Positions 1 to 12,907 of a stretch of DNA of 64,000 nt are shown here, in pieces (within the stretch, counting starts at the first letter, position 1; each line of letters begins with the position of its first letter). A program made the translations under genes and the position numbers. Origin of the DNA: Parietaria judaica (taxonomy: Eukaryota; Streptophyta; Magnoliopsida; Rosales; Urticaceae); contig OX940862.1 in the NCBI GenBank assembly GCA_954871525.1, positions 43,703,732 to 43,767,731 on the forward strand, in the 5' to 3' direction. The notes beneath the pieces are model-generated. The model searched no databases and had not been told where the DNA came from. It saw only the letters and a program-made list of their open reading frames with translations.

Positions 1-1210
1 ATAATCGTGCACGAAAAGACCAAAGTCAGATATATGAATGACCAAACCCGTAATTATGGGTTTTAATTTCCGAGGGCTGCATTTATACCTCTAAGTCAGT
101 GAATTATATTTTCGAAGCCGACGATATGAACAACTGATTACGGAGAAATTAAATTCGGAGATAACAAATGCCCGACTTTTGTTATTTTCCCCTAATAATC
201 ACTTATCCAAATAACTGAATTCAGAGATAATAATGTCTGAATTCAGAGATGCACATATATCATCATGATAGGTATTTATAACCGTACATGAAAAAAAAAT
301 GACATAACTATGCATGGAAAGACATGATACTCCTGAGGTCTGTGATTTTTACCCACTCATAAGAAAGAGCTATGTCCGACTTTATTTGTTTATGGTCTCA
401 GTTTTGAATTACCAAGCAATCAAGATTTTACAACACGGTTATACATTTCATAACATCGGAAATACACTATTTACAACATGGTTATACACGATTTACAACA
501 CGGTTATACATTTCATAACATCGACTATACGATCCGTATTGCTTCTTTGCCTTTTACGCCCGCCCATATCCTAATATTTCCAACCATCGAGGTTGGACTT
601 ACATCATCGTCGTTGCTCTCGCAGCAACCATCTCGTGTAACCACGACGAATTGAGCCTTTGTCTCTTCAGTACACATGTCAAAAGGTGGAAGATGCTGCA
701 AGAATATGGGTATAGGTTGTTCCAACAAAACCTTGCATTAAAGCTCACCCGTCACGCGACCAAACGCAACATACAGGTCCACGAGGAGAAATCACTGACC
801 CACGTCGTCTAATTTGGAATAAAGAAAAATAGTGAGATGATAGTCGGACAAAGAGATGCATTTGGTTCCGAAAAATTTTTCCACGACACAAATGTCTGAG
901 ATAAAGATCTCCAAATTTGAATTTATCAACTTCCGATGTCGATTATGTTATATCAAATGTCATAGATACTATCACTGAATTTGGAGTTGTTACACTCGAA
1001 GTCGCAGATAGCTATCTCATCGAATTCGGGGTTACCATCAACCCCGACATCATGGTTAGCATTAAACCCAAAGTCGGGGATAAGTATCTGCGAAATCGGC
1101 CTATAAAGTCCCCGACCTCGGATATTGTAATGGTCTCACACAGATCGAGGGTTTGCACCAAAAGTAAAACACCGATTTTGGAGAGCTCTCACTGAAAGTG
1201 GGGTTACAAA
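1..1210. repeat. Degenerate ~23-bp dispersed repeat region
   Basis: No gene is recognisable. About 960-1110 reads as six loosely repeated units spaced 22-25 bp, each resembling TATCACCGAATTCGGGGTT. Weaker traces occur at 100-260. A separate short duplication is at 430-524, where a ~29-bp segment beginning ACAACACGGTTATACATT recurs 65 bp later. A 92-codon frame covers 917-1195, but it simply translates the repeat and has no known domain. The same repeat type returns near 31.5, 32.7, 35.1, 39.1 and 41.0 kb. Confidence 0.5.
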
Positions 1211-3147
1211 TGTTAGTATCTGATTCTCAAAGAATCCCCGTAAGAAATTATTGCTCATTATGTACGACGCGAGGGGTAACCTCTTAAAAATATTTATACC
1301 AGGATTAAATTCCCATACCAATTATCCCTATTACCCCATCCGGTTTCACATAAAATAAAAGAATTACTTTGCCTGATAGTGAGAAACAAATTTTCTTCAT
1401 TTTCTTAAACAATTATTATCTGATTTAAATGAGCCTCGAATAACAATACCCGACATCTTCCACGATTCTGTCTGCGTTCTCTGATCTTCAAGCACTCCAT
1501 GCTTTCAATCAACGCTGCTCTTCGCGATTTTCTATGATCAGAAGATAACTCCTAGTTGTCTTCCGATGTATCCGATTCTCAAAGCATCCCCATAAGAAAT
1601 TATTTCTCATTATGTACGACGTGCGGAGTAACCTTTTCGAAATAATTTAATAGGATTAAATTCCCATACCAATTATCCATATTACCTCATCCGGTTATAT
1701 GTAAAATAAAACAATTAATTTGCTCGATAGTGATAAACAAATTTTCTTAACCAATTATTATCTGATTTCATTGAGTCACGAATAACAAAACCTGACACCT
1801 TCGATGATTCTGTCTGCTTTCTCTGATCTTCAAGAAATCCGTGTCAATCTACGCTGCTCTTCGCAATTTTCTATGAGAAGATAACTCCTAGTTGTCTTTC
1901 GTTGTATCCTCCGGAATTACTTTACTTGAGATGTGTTAGCTCTCCTAGAATAACCTCTAAACCCTAAAAGAAAACTCTCGGGAAGAATTTTCCCTGTCAT
2001 TTTTGCAGAAACTAAGAAAGGGAGAGAGAAAGGAGATTTTGTGAACTCTAATCAATGCGTTTTAGGGCTTCACGGCTCCAATATTAATAGGAAACTGGTC
2101 CAACCACTTAAAAGAGATTCTCTCAACCAATTGGAAAGATTATCTCAACTATTTTTGAGATATTTACTCACAAATTTGATTTAACGATTAAATCAAATAA
2201 AGTACACATCCAAATGTAATCTTTAATAAAATAACACATAAGATTCAATAAATCAAATCTTATATTATTTTTAAGATTAAATAACTAAAATTGCAAAACC
2301 ATAACTCGAATATGATTATTTTCCTAATTAAATGTTCCAGGAAATAAATTCCAATGTTTAATTCTCTTTTAAATTTGCAGGTAACAGAGACTATTAAAGT
2401 TTTGACCGTAACTATGAAACTGTGCATCTGAGTGCCACGATTCAAAATGATAAATTTATAGAATTTGATTTCTCATAATCTTATAATTATCCAGGGATCA
2501 AATTCCAAGCCAATACCAAAAGCTTTGGTAGTTTTGCCACTATTAGAGCAGTGAATTCGTGAGAACAATCACGAATCACTCTTGATTGGATCTATTCAAT
2601 GTTAAATTTGTATATTACAAATAATTTCGATGTCATCCTTTTGGAGCTACAAAGGGGACAAACGGACAACACACCTGAGCTATGGTGAAAAGTGTAGAAT
2701 TTTCACAAACTTTGGTAGCATTCGACTATAGCACAAAGTTGAACTCTCAAGTGTGCTTAGATTATATCTTCCTGACCACAGGGGTCCACTGTACAATCAT
2801 ATTAACTGAATTCAGGTTTTCGTATTATTATGATTCTCATCAAAAGGGTAAAGTTATTACTACCCCTCTACTCTTTTTAAGTCGAGATTAGATTGTAAAT
2901 TTAATATATAATTATTGTAAACTACTCCCTAATCGCGTTATGAAGCTCTAAGTTGCATATGACTACTTATTTGTTTCCCACAATTCATAATAAGAAAATC
3001 AAATTATTATCCATATTTGTAATATGCACTTTGTCGCGGTCAACTTTTCGATCCCAAAGTAAAAGTGTTCGAAATACTCGATTGTAAAATGAAAATATTC
3101 AATCAAATATCGTTTAAGTTGAACCTCACAAGCTCATATTAACTTAG
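1211..3147 (-). mobile_element. L1 LTR, 3' part, interrupted by copia A
   Basis: The sequence is collinear with the LTR at 44594-46786 (same strand) and with the reverse of 32791-35036. Shared blocks include the segment around 2640-2840, matching about 45810-46030, and the end TGTTAGTATCTGATTCTC, the reverse of an LTR end in ..TAACA. The copy stops abruptly at 3147 and resumes at 12908, so copia A was inserted into it. No internal region, primer site or polypurine tract adjoins it, so it is best read as a solo LTR. L1 is a label used only here. Confidence 0.75.
1221..1912. repeat. 352-bp tandem duplication inside L1 LTR
   Basis: Two head-to-tail copies begin with GATTCTCAAAG at 1222 and 1574 and run in parallel through a block ending around the words GATAACTCCTAGTTGTCTT. 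Many substitutions separate them, so the duplication is not recent. The L1 copies at 32.8 and 44.6 kb do not show it. Confidence 0.8.
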
Positions 3148-5835
3148 TGTTGGAAATCGGGGTTTGATTCCCAACTTCATTACCCGAAATTAGCCTCCGA
3201 GGCATTGAATAAAGATGGTACTTATTATAGTTTCTGATATAGTAAAATAGAATATTTGATTCCTTAGTTAATAAAGGATGGAATTACGTTATTATTATCA
3301 CAACAGAGTCAATATGAGGAAGAATTAATTATCATAATAAATGAACTTAAAATGTCTGTGACCTGATTAACAGGGCGGGAGCCCATTAATCGTGTAAGGT
3401 CATTAATGTGACTAAGTGACAATCCTATTATGGATTATGTATGTGTCACACTCACTAGAAGTGCATTAAGTATGAAGCGTCTTCATACTGGACCGGACCT
3501 GACTTAAACTCAATAGGTTATCATATAAGACCGTCACTGATAACTTGAAGTTGAGTCACAAAATGATGATCAAATGAATATTAGTTCTAAGTCCTAAGTA
3601 ATCCTGAGTCCGAGCTACTGGCTTAATTGTTCTTTGATTTAATCGTTAAAGAACACATGATATTACCGCTGTTCCCAACACTATTATTTTGGGAACATGA
3701 TAGACAGTAGTAAGGATAGCTTGATCATAGACATGGGCATCACGCAGCTCTCTTCAGAGTCATGATGATTCCCTTAATTGTCAGTGGTGAGAAGTTAGAG
3801 GTACCCATGCGCAACTTATGAATCAAAACAATAAGTGGGTGTCTCATAATATTACTGACTGAGTCAAGGTGGAAAATGCAATGAGGGGCATTACGATAAA
3901 ACTGCCTGCTCATGTGTGAGTCATCAAGTGAAAGGACAATGACCCGAATTCGATTGTATCAATGGAAACCCTGCTGTAGAAAGGGAATAATATATACCGT
4001 ATCACTAAAGAGTGCAGCCTCGGGTCTATAGTGGAATCACTTCGAGGTTTGACGAACAACTAGCAGTTCGTTGGAGCTTATTTGATTCGGGTCCATGGTC
4101 CTCGGGATAGCTCTGTAACGGATGATACGTACGTGATTTAAATACATTCTGGATAATGTTTAATCATTTGGCTAGACTTATAAAACTGATAGGTCTGTAG
4201 CAGACGTCAGATAGTTTTATCGTCAGCGTGGCAAAAATACCATATTTTGGTACACGGAATGAATTGATAAAAACAAATTTAGAACATATATTTTCTATCA
4301 GCACCATATTGTTGTAAATAATATTCTAAGAAATTTTGCTTTTTTAACCAAGTCATTCTGACTTACGGTTTGTGATTTATGGATTTTCTAAGTTTATGAC
4401 TCGGTTCGATAAACTATGAAATTAAATCACATGTCACGAATTTAAATGATGGTTTCGCACAATGACATTTAATGTGTGATATTGAGATCAGAAATTATTA
4501 ATAAAATTTAATTATTTGAATTTAATTATTAATATCTAATTAATAATTAATAGATTTATATTAATAAATAAAAATATATATTTATATATATTAAATGTTT
4601 AAATTTGAATTAGGGTTTGGGTAAATTGAAACCCTAGTTGATTCGAATATTGACAATTGAAGATTCCATATTTGCGGGATAAGTATCGAATGTTTTGGTA
4701 TTATGGCAAAGTCCTAAAATCAATTTAATCCATTGGATCGGTTATGATTTAATATCAACCGTTAGATTGAGATAATTGATTTAAATCTTGGTGACCAAGC
4801 TTAGGTATTTCGAATTTGCTTATTTAATTGTGTCTGTTGGATCGGTTTTGAGATTTAATCTTTACCGTCGGATTACAAATTAATATATATATATAATCAA
4901 ATATATAAAAGGATTATAATTCGAATTAGGGTTTTGTTAAAACCCTAGGGTATTTGATTTTATCCTTAATTGATTTGATCCATTGGATTGGTTTAAGATT
5001 TATTTTGAACCGTTGAATCTAGATAATCATTATACAATTCGACTTTTTTTATATTTGTATATAAATAATTCTAATTTAATAATATGATGATAAGATTAAA
5101 TATTTCGATCTTATCATGTATTTAATATTTCATTAAATTCCTGATTAATTATATCCATTGGATTTAGATGAGATTGAATCTGGACCATTGGATTGCAATA
5201 ATGAATTAAATTTAATTAGAAGATTTCGAAAAATGGGAGGGAAAATCTCCAAATCGGTTACAGCTTGATCCTATAAATAGGAGGCTTATTCTACACATTT
5301 TTCACACCTTCCCCAGAGCAAAAACTCTCCCCCTCCCTCTCTCTCTAGGGTCTGCGAGTTTTCTGCTTCTGATCTCTCTTTTTGTTCGGCTAAGGAGATA
5401 TTTTTCTTCGGTAGCTTTAAAAGAACCGTCAATTATATTTTGCGACGGAGTCCATTCATCAAAGCCCACGCTTCGGTTCGAGAAGTCCAGGAGAATATCC
5501 CGGAAGATCAGGGGAGTTTTCCTCAGCATCGGTGCAGCCCTGCCCGAGTTCAGAACGCGCAGCGGGAATCGTCTTTGAGGTACGGCTTTATGCATTGGGT
5601 TAATAAATGCAACCATTTTCTATTTATTTCCTATTCGACTAGAATATTAATAATTTTTATGAAATATTAAACTCGTAATATTTATCGGATCTTGATGAAA
5701 TGGTAATTACTCGATATCCGTGTCGTTGGGCCGGTAACTAGTTTTGCACTTTAAATCATTTTTAAATGTAATCGTGACGCCTAGGAGGCTCATTTCGATG
5801 TAATGAAGTCGGGAATCTAATCCCGATTTCCAACA
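3148..5835 (+). repeat. Inverted LTR of copia A with a chimeric end
   Basis: From about 3204 to 5835 the sequence runs forward as an LTR and ends exactly ..GATTTCCAACA, whereas the partner LTR at 10133-12907 is on the minus strand. The first ~57 bp (3148-3204) are instead a reverse copy of the LTR 3' end, matching the reverse of 5779-5835. This segment therefore has a ~57-bp terminal inverted repeat. The switch point lies at a short shared word, CATTGAATAAAG, preceded by different sequence in the two LTRs. The first ~75 bp of the normal LTR start are missing. Confidence 0.8.
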
Positions 5836-6288
5836 TATTGTCGACGTATAGAACAAGAAAAATTTCCACGGGCTCATCATTGAGTTTGTAAATGCAGGCC
5901 TCAGTGAAATTCTGAATGAATCCATAGGTCTTGATGGTTTCATCAAACCTTAGATTCCAGGACCTCGAAGCTTGCTTCAATCCATATATGGATTTGAGTA
6001 ATCTGCAAACCTTCCCTTCTTGACCCTGTTGCACGAACCCTTCTGGTTGGTCCATATAGATGTTTTCGTCGATGTACCCGTTCAGGAATGCGGTTTTGAC
6101 ATCCATCTGGCAACGTAATTTAGACTACAGGCTATGGCCACGAGAATACGGATGGACTTATACTTAGCGACAGGAGCGAATGTCTCATCGAAATCAATAC
6201 TTTCCCTCGGGGTAAAACCCTTTGCAACTAGTCTAGCCTTGAAGGTTTCAACCTTCCCTCCACTCCCCTCTTTCTCTTGTATACCCAC
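5836..6288 (-). pseudogene. Copia A reverse transcriptase, N-terminal fragment
   Basis: Two overlapping frames give the start of a copia reverse transcriptase. 6082-6288 contains FKARLVAKGFTPRESIDF and ETFAPVAKYKSIRIL. After a frameshift, 5836-6106 continues with MDVKTAFLNGYIDENIYMDQ, GLKQASRSWNLRFDE and LYVDN. Copia enzymes normally read YVDD there, and the sequence passes straight into the inverted LTR at 5835. The rest of the palm, the thumb and all of RNase H are absent, so no active polymerase can be made. Confidence 0.85.
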
Positions 6289-7484
6289 TTATTCCCAATG
6301 GTTTTGAAACCATCAGGTAAGTCTACAAGTTCCCATACTTCATTAGAATCCATTGATTCTATTTCTTGATTCATGGCTTCCTGCCATTCTCCCTTATCAG
6401 GATCCTCCACAGCTTCCTTGTAGCTTGTGGGATCTTCAACACTAGTACTGTTTGTAACAGCTAGGTGAAATTCCAACTGGGTATTCTCGTAGCATTCAAC
6501 TGGTCTTTTACGTCTGAGCACCCTTTGGTTCTGTTTTGGGACCGTGGTTTCTGCATTATCTTCGACAACAGGCACTGTTGGAGACATTATGACCTGGTCA
6601 CTTGACAGTTCCTCAAGCACAACTTTCCTTCGAGGTTTGAAGTTCATCATATAGTCCTCTTCTAGAAATGTTTCATTTGTAGAAGAAAACACTTTCTCGT
6701 TTTCCGGGCTATAAAATAAACTTCCCTTTGTCTTTTTGGAATATCCCACAAACAAACATACTTCCGATCGTGATTCCAACTTTTTTCTCTTTCCGGTCCG
6801 CACATGTGAAGGACATCCCCATATTCTGAACTGTCGCAGGCTTGGTATCTTGCCATTCCATAATTCTTGGGGTGTCTTAGAAACAGAATTTGATGGTACA
6901 ACATTCAGAATGTTGGTTGCCGTCAGCAAAACATGTCCCCAAAATGAATTGGGAAGCGATGAATAGTTTAAAATTGACCTTACCATTTCTATCAAGATCA
7001 TGTTCCTTCTTTCTGCTACACCATTTTTTTCGGGTATGCCAGGAGCAGTCAATTAAGATACTATACCGTTCTCAATCAAGAGGTCATTAAACTCATGATC
7101 TAGGTATTCTCATCCTCTATCAGATCGAAGAGATTTTAATGATAGTCCAAGTTGGTTTTCGGCCTCTGCTAGAAATTCTCTGAATTTACCCAAAGTTTCA
7201 GATTTCTTAGCCATGAGGTAAACATAACCATATCTTGAATAATCATCAATAAAGGTGGCAAAATATTCAATTCCTCTTCTTGCATGTATGTTCATGGGAC
7301 CACATACATCAGTGTGGACGAGCTCTAATGGTTTAGTGGCTCTTTGACCCTTTGCCGAAAAGGGTCTCTTAGTCATCTTAGCCTTTATACAGGATTCGCA
7401 AACAGGCAAAGAACTGATTGTGAGTTCTTTAAGGAGTCCATCCTTAACCAACCTGTTTATCATGTCTATATTAATATGACCCAA
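6228..7484 (-). pseudogene. Copia A integrase and linker region
   Basis: 7110-7484 holds the second half of the zinc-binding region (CESCIKAKMTKRPF), the first catalytic Asp in HTDVCGPMN, the second in TFIDDYSRYGYVYL, and ends at LRSDRG. A stop and a short broken stretch follow. 6228-7052 then resumes with IPEKNGVAERRN, which carries the catalytic Glu, the copia C-terminal core (FWGHVLLTATNILN, LRQFRIWGCPSHVR) and the linker to reverse transcriptase. In-frame stops near 7053 and 7107 and a stop near 7485 make it a pseudogene. Confidence 0.85.
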
Positions 7485-7493
7485 TCTTAAGTG

Positions 7494-8205
7494 TCACTTG
7501 TAGGTTTGAAGATCATTATCAATTTTGGGTTTCTTAATTGACTTTGGTATTGCCAGTTTAAACATTTCAACATTTAAACAGCTTCCATAATCTGGTCTTA
7601 GGATATACAACCCATTTCCTGCTTTAGCAGTACAAATGTATACACCATCCTTTGTGATGACCCAATGGGATCCACGAAATTTCAAGGTGTATCCTTGTTT
7701 GTACAACAGAAAAGCTGAGAGTATATTCCTACAGAAATTTGGATAATAATATAAATTATCAACAAATAGAAATTTGTTACCAAATGTCAGTCGCAAATTC
7801 CCAACGACTTTAGCTTGTAGGAACTCTGTGTTTCCTACCTTTAAAGTTGCTCCTTCATTTATTTCTTCTAATAAATCAAGAGACTGAAGAGAATTACATG
7901 CATGATCATTAGCTCCTGAATCCAATATCCAGTTAAAGGGTGACTTATCAACGAAACATGATGTTAACGTTGAATGATCAGCATTAATGATACTCCCATT
8001 CTTGAAGATGTTTTACTGGTAGTCATTTATTCTCTTCCTCTTATTTATTGAATTTGGAGCAATTTGTTCTGCCATTTTGTGTTTCTCTGAAGATCCACTC
8101 ATAGCCAGTTTGCTCAGGATTCTGTGACATTAACCACATAACTTTGATTTTGAGACTTCAGCGTCATTGCAGAGATATCCATATCTTGTTTGTCGGAAGA
8201 CATTT
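7494..8205 (-). pseudogene. Copia A protease and pre-integrase remnant
   Basis: 7494-7925 encodes the aspartic protease signature DSGANDHACNSL followed by the pre-integrase region (NLYYYPNFCRNILSAFLL, ..GLYILRPDYG). Upstream on the same strand is a plausible start, MSSDKQDMDISAMTLKSQNQ, near 8205, then stops, and then NWILDSGAND. The ~250-residue capsid body of a normal copia gag and its zinc knuckle are not visible between them, so gag seems to have been deleted. Confidence 0.7.
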
Positions 8206-10117
8206 TAACTGAGATTGAAAAAGAAACTTATTAAACTTTATTATAGGTAGAATATTTTAGGTAAAATTATTGGTTCGAAATAGTTACATGATGCAAACAT
8301 GTTCTTGGGAAAACGTTAATTAAACCCTTTAATTATTTCGTGATAATTTAACCGACTGTACACATCGTTGCCGTCCTTAAGGCATAGTCACACAAAGGTG
8401 ACTCGCGGTATCAACTGTGTAGTTTGGTTGAACTAAGTTTTAGTCATAAACTTAATTAATACTCATAACAGGAACTACCGAGTTCCCTATAATTATTAAC
8501 TATCACCATAGACGGTCGGAAAGCACCAACTTTCGTGCAACCTTAACCCATTATTTTTGGTTCTCGGGATCCTCTTGGAAATGTCTTGGTTAAGGAATGG
8601 ACATACGAAGATGACTCGCGGTCCATTTCCAAGATTTCTCCGTCCCCATATTCTTTTGGAACTATCAGGGCGTCAAACCTTCCACAAGCACACATTTCCT
8701 GAGGAGTGGTCACACGAAGGTGACACGAGGCGGTGTGGTCAGCAGACCTTGTGACAGTAATAATGGAGACCTTTTATATTTATTCTATACTTGGCATTGT
8801 TTTTATTAAATAAAGTTTTTAATAACTAGGTTATTTAAAAGTTATTATAAACTTTTTATTAATGAAACATTAAAAGTTTATATTTCGGCTATATTTATTA
8901 CGACACGTAATTTCTTAAATTAGCCTTTATTGTATTTATTATTTCGTCGGTAGTGATGGGTCAATCTGTACTCTCTCCAGGTAGATGGGAGGGGTCCTAA
9001 CTGGTCACCCAGAAGTGGATGGTCAACCGGCCCCACTTTTGATTCCCTCTTCCTTAGGCAAGATTGTACAATTGAGATTTTTCCGACTAATAATAAATAC
9101 TCATTTACATTTACTCTTTATTATTTATATCTATCCTAATTTTGACATATTAATAATGACAAAACATAGACGCTATGTTTACGGGTTATGAAAATAGGTT
9201 ATAACAAATTATATCTATGATGAATATTTATAATTAGATTTTAATGATACTTATTCTCCAAGAATTATCATAAAATCACTTTGCGGATTATTAATAATTA
9301 TTTATGAAATTTTAAAATAAGTCAATGATATCATTCCTAAGAATTATCATCCATATTTTAATATTAAATAAGACTATATTATTTAATCATTAAATAATAT
9401 CCATATTTAATATTATGAATTATATAAAATAAGTCAATGTTATTTATCTAGAAATAACATCCATATTTAATATTTAATTAATGAAATATAATTAATTTAT
9501 TTCATAATTTATTAATTTCATTAATAATAACTAATATTTTATTCCAAGGTTACCAGGACGGATTAAAAATCCGGCCCGTATAAAAATATTGCATGTGGGC
9601 CTTCCAGGTTTAAGCCCAGGCCCAAATGCCCGATGAATAGGCTAACCTTTGGTACGGGAATTGCCCTAGCAGAACGCTGCCATCGGGCTGGGCCTTCACG
9701 CCCATTCCCGCACCCATCGGGTGCGTATGGCAACGTCAAGACGCTGCCAAACAGCGTCCCAATTTACCCGAGTGTGCTGTCCTAAGGCAGCGCGCCCTGT
9801 CCGCTTACCCAGGGTTACTGCCCGAGCGAAAGCATCCTGCCTGGGCCTGAGACCAAGGCCCACTCGGTTTGGCCCAGGCATGGGTAGCCCCTGGCAGCGC
9901 CACCGCCATGGTAACCCTAACCCTAGGGTTACGGGTAGGGCTACTAATGTACCCCGACCCAATATCCGATCCTGATTTCATCGGGTCGGGTTATTTTTCT
10001 AATTATATATTAATATTTAAAATATCTAGATTCAATTTTAATTATTAATATATTCATCAAATAATTTATTATTTAAACCGTTAAATTAAATTACGTAATT
10101 ATTTATCCTTAAACCAT
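8206..10117 (-). other. Copia A long non-coding leader with GC-rich island
   Basis: About 1.9 kb between the primer site and the first pol remnant shows no gag homology. It includes three loosely repeated words around GGTGACTCGCGGT (near 8396, 8610 and 8716), an extremely AT-rich part at 9220-9540, and a sharply GC-rich island at about 9560-9990. The island holds an 89-codon minus-strand frame (9696-9962) without recognisable domains. It could be a captured sequence or a structured leader. Confidence 0.5.
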
Positions 10118-10130
10118 GGCTCTAATACCA
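10118..10130 (-). promoter_or_regulatory. Primer binding site, initiator tRNA-Met type
   Basis: The minus strand reads TGGTATTAGAGCC two bases inside the LTR end. It differs by one base from the plant initiator tRNA-Met primer site TGGTATCAGAGCC. This fixes 10133-12907 as the 5' LTR and the element's direction as minus. Confidence 0.85.
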
Positions 10131-10132
10131 AT

Positions 10133-12907
10133 TGTTGGAAATCAGGGTTCGATTCCTGACTTCATTACCACGAAATAAGCTTCCGAGGCATCCCGGTAAG
10201 ATTTAAAAATTAATTTAAAGCGGAAAAACTTGTTACCGGCCCAACAACACGGATATCCGGTAATTACCATTTCATCAAAATCCGATAAATATTACGAATT
10301 TAATATTTCATAAACATCATTAATATTCTAGTCGAATAGGAAATAAATAGAAAGAAGTAAATGGTTGCATTTATTGACCCAATGCATAAAGTCGTACCTT
10401 AGTGACGAATTCGGCTGCGCGTTATGAACTCGGGCAGGGCTCTGCCGATACTGAGGGAAACTCACGTGATCTTCCGGGATATTCTCCTGGATTCCTCGTA
10501 CCGAAGCGTGGGCTTCGCCGCAAGACTCCAGCGCAAAATTTAAGTGACGGTTCTTTTTAAGCTACCGGAGAAAGACATCTCCTAAACCGAACCAGAAAAA
10601 GAGATCAGAAGCAGAAAACTCGTAGACACTAGAGAGAGGGAGAGCTCGAGTTTTTGCTCTGGGGAAGGTGTGAAAAATGTGTAGAATGAGCCTCCTATAT
10701 ATAGGTATCAGACTATAACCGAATTGGAGATTTTTCCTCCTAATATTTGAATTCTATTAATTAAATTTAATTAATTATTTCAATCCAATGGTCCAAATTC
10801 AATCTCATCTAAATCCAATGGATATAATTAATAGGGGATTTAATTAAATGATAAGTACATGATAAGATCAAAATATTTAATCTTATCAATATTTTATTAA
10901 TATTCGAATTGTTTATATATATATATATATATATAAAAATCGAATTGTATAATGATTGTCTATATCCAATGGTTCAAAATAAATCTTAAACCAATCCAAT
11001 GGATCAAATCAATTAGGGATAAAATCAAATACCCTAGAGTTTTAACAAAACCCTAATTCGAATTATTTTCCTCCTAGTATTCGAATTATATATATTATAT
11101 GTAATATTAATTAATTTATAATTCGACGGTAAAGATTAAATCTTTAAACCGATCCAACGGATATAATTAATTAAGCGAATTCAAAATACCTAAGCTTGGT
11201 CACCAAGCTATAAATTTTGAATTATCATTAGGGTTTAAATCAATTATCTCAATCCAACGGTTGATATTAAATCATAACCGATCCATTGTATTAAAATGAT
11301 TTTAGGGATTTGCTAAAATACCAAAACATTAGATACTTATGCCGCAAATATGTAATCTTCAAATCTCATCATTTGAATTTGCTAGGGTTTCATATACGCA
11401 AACCCTAATTCGAATTTTACAAATTTAATATATATAAATATATATTTTATTTATTAATATAAATCTATTAATTATTAATTAATTATTAATAAGATATTAA
11501 TAATTAAATATAAATAATTAAATTATATTAATAATTTCTGATCTCAATATCACACATTAAAAAATGTCATGGTACCACACCATCATTTAAATTCGTGAAA
11601 TGTGATTTAATTTCATATTTTATCGAACCGAGTCATAAACTTAGAAAATCCATAAATCACAAACCATAAATCACAAACCATAGTTCAAAAAGCAAAGTTG
11701 CTTAGAATTTAATTTAAAACAACATAGTGCTGATATAAAATCTAAATTCTAACTTTCTTTTTATCAGTTAATTTTGTGTACTAAAATATGGTACTTTTGC
11801 CGTGCTAACTATAAAACTATCTGACGTCTGCCACAGACCTTTCAGTTTTATAAGTCTATCCAAATGATTAAACATTATCTAGAATATATTTTAATCACGT
11901 ACGTGTCATCCGTTACGGAGCTATCCTGGGGACCATGGACCCGTATCACTTAAAATCTAACGAACTGCTAGTTGTTCGTCAAACCTCGAAGTGATTCCAC
12001 TATAGACCCGAGGCTGCACTCTTTACTGATACGGTATATATTATTCCCTTTATACAGCATGGTGTCCATTGATACAATCAAATTCGAGTTATTGTTCTTT
12101 CACTTGATATTCACACATGAGCAGGCGGTTTTTACCGTAATGCCTCTCAATGCATTTTCCTCCTTGACTCAGTCAGTAATATTATGAGCAACACACTTAT
12201 GGTTTCGATTCATAAGTTGCGCATGGATACCTCTCACTTCTCACCACTGACAATCAAGGGAATCATCATGACTCTGAAGAGAGCTGTGTGATGCCCATGT
12301 CTATGATTAAGCAACCCTTACTACTGACTATCATGTTTCCAAAATAATAGTGTTGGGAACAGCGATAATATCTTGTGTGCTTTAACAGTTAAATCAAAGA
12401 ACAATCAAGCCAGTAGCTTGGACTCAAGATCACTAAAGACTTATAACTAATATTCTATTTGATCATCTATTAGTGACTCAACTTCAAGTTATCAGTGACG
12501 GCTTATATGATAACTTCTTGAGTTTAAGTCAGGTCCAGTCCAGTCCAGTATAAAGACACTTCACACTTAATGCACATGTAGTGAGTGTGACACACACATT
12601 ATCCAGAATAGTATTGTCACTTAGTCGCATTAATGACCTTACACGATTAATGGGCTCCCACCCAGTTAATCAGGTCACGGACGTTTTATGTTCATTTATT
12701 ATGATTATTAATTCTTCCTCACATTGACTCTGTTGTGATAATAATAACATAATTGCATCATTTATAAACTAAGGAAACAAACATTCTATTTTATTCTACC
12801 AGAAACTATAATAAGATTAACATAATAAGTACCATCTTTATTCAATGACTTGTCATAATATTTTACAAATCGATAAATATCTTGTTTAAGGACACATATG
12901 TCCAACA
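10133..12907 (-). repeat. Copia A 5' LTR (2775 bp)
   Basis: Read on the minus strand it starts TGTTGGACATATGTGTCC and ends ..GATTTCCAACA. Most of it aligns in reverse with 3204-5835, including the region at 10361-10545 (matched by 5440-5616 in reverse). A TA microsatellite lies at 10916-10935. LTRs of this length are unusual for copia elements. No reliable TATA box was assigned. Confidence 0.85.

Larger units (their letters stand above)
3148..12907 (-). mobile_element. Copia A: rearranged Ty1/copia element
   Basis: A 9760-bp insertion flanked by a perfect 5-bp target duplication CTTAG (3143-3147 and 12908-12912). Both outer ends are canonical (TGTTGG..CCAACA). Reading the minus strand, the order is 5' LTR (12907 to 10133), initiator tRNA-Met primer site, a long leader, protease, integrase and the start of reverse transcriptase, which breaks off at 5836. 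It is followed not by RNase H and a direct 3' LTR but by an LTR in the opposite orientation. Only the last ~57 bp of the outer left end keep the expected orientation. Stops and frameshifts throughout pol make it defective. Confidence 0.85.

Noticed and set aside
314..1195. Open frames of 60-92 codons at the left edge
   Set aside because: They overlap degenerate repeats, have no domain and lie in both strands; nothing separates them from chance openings.
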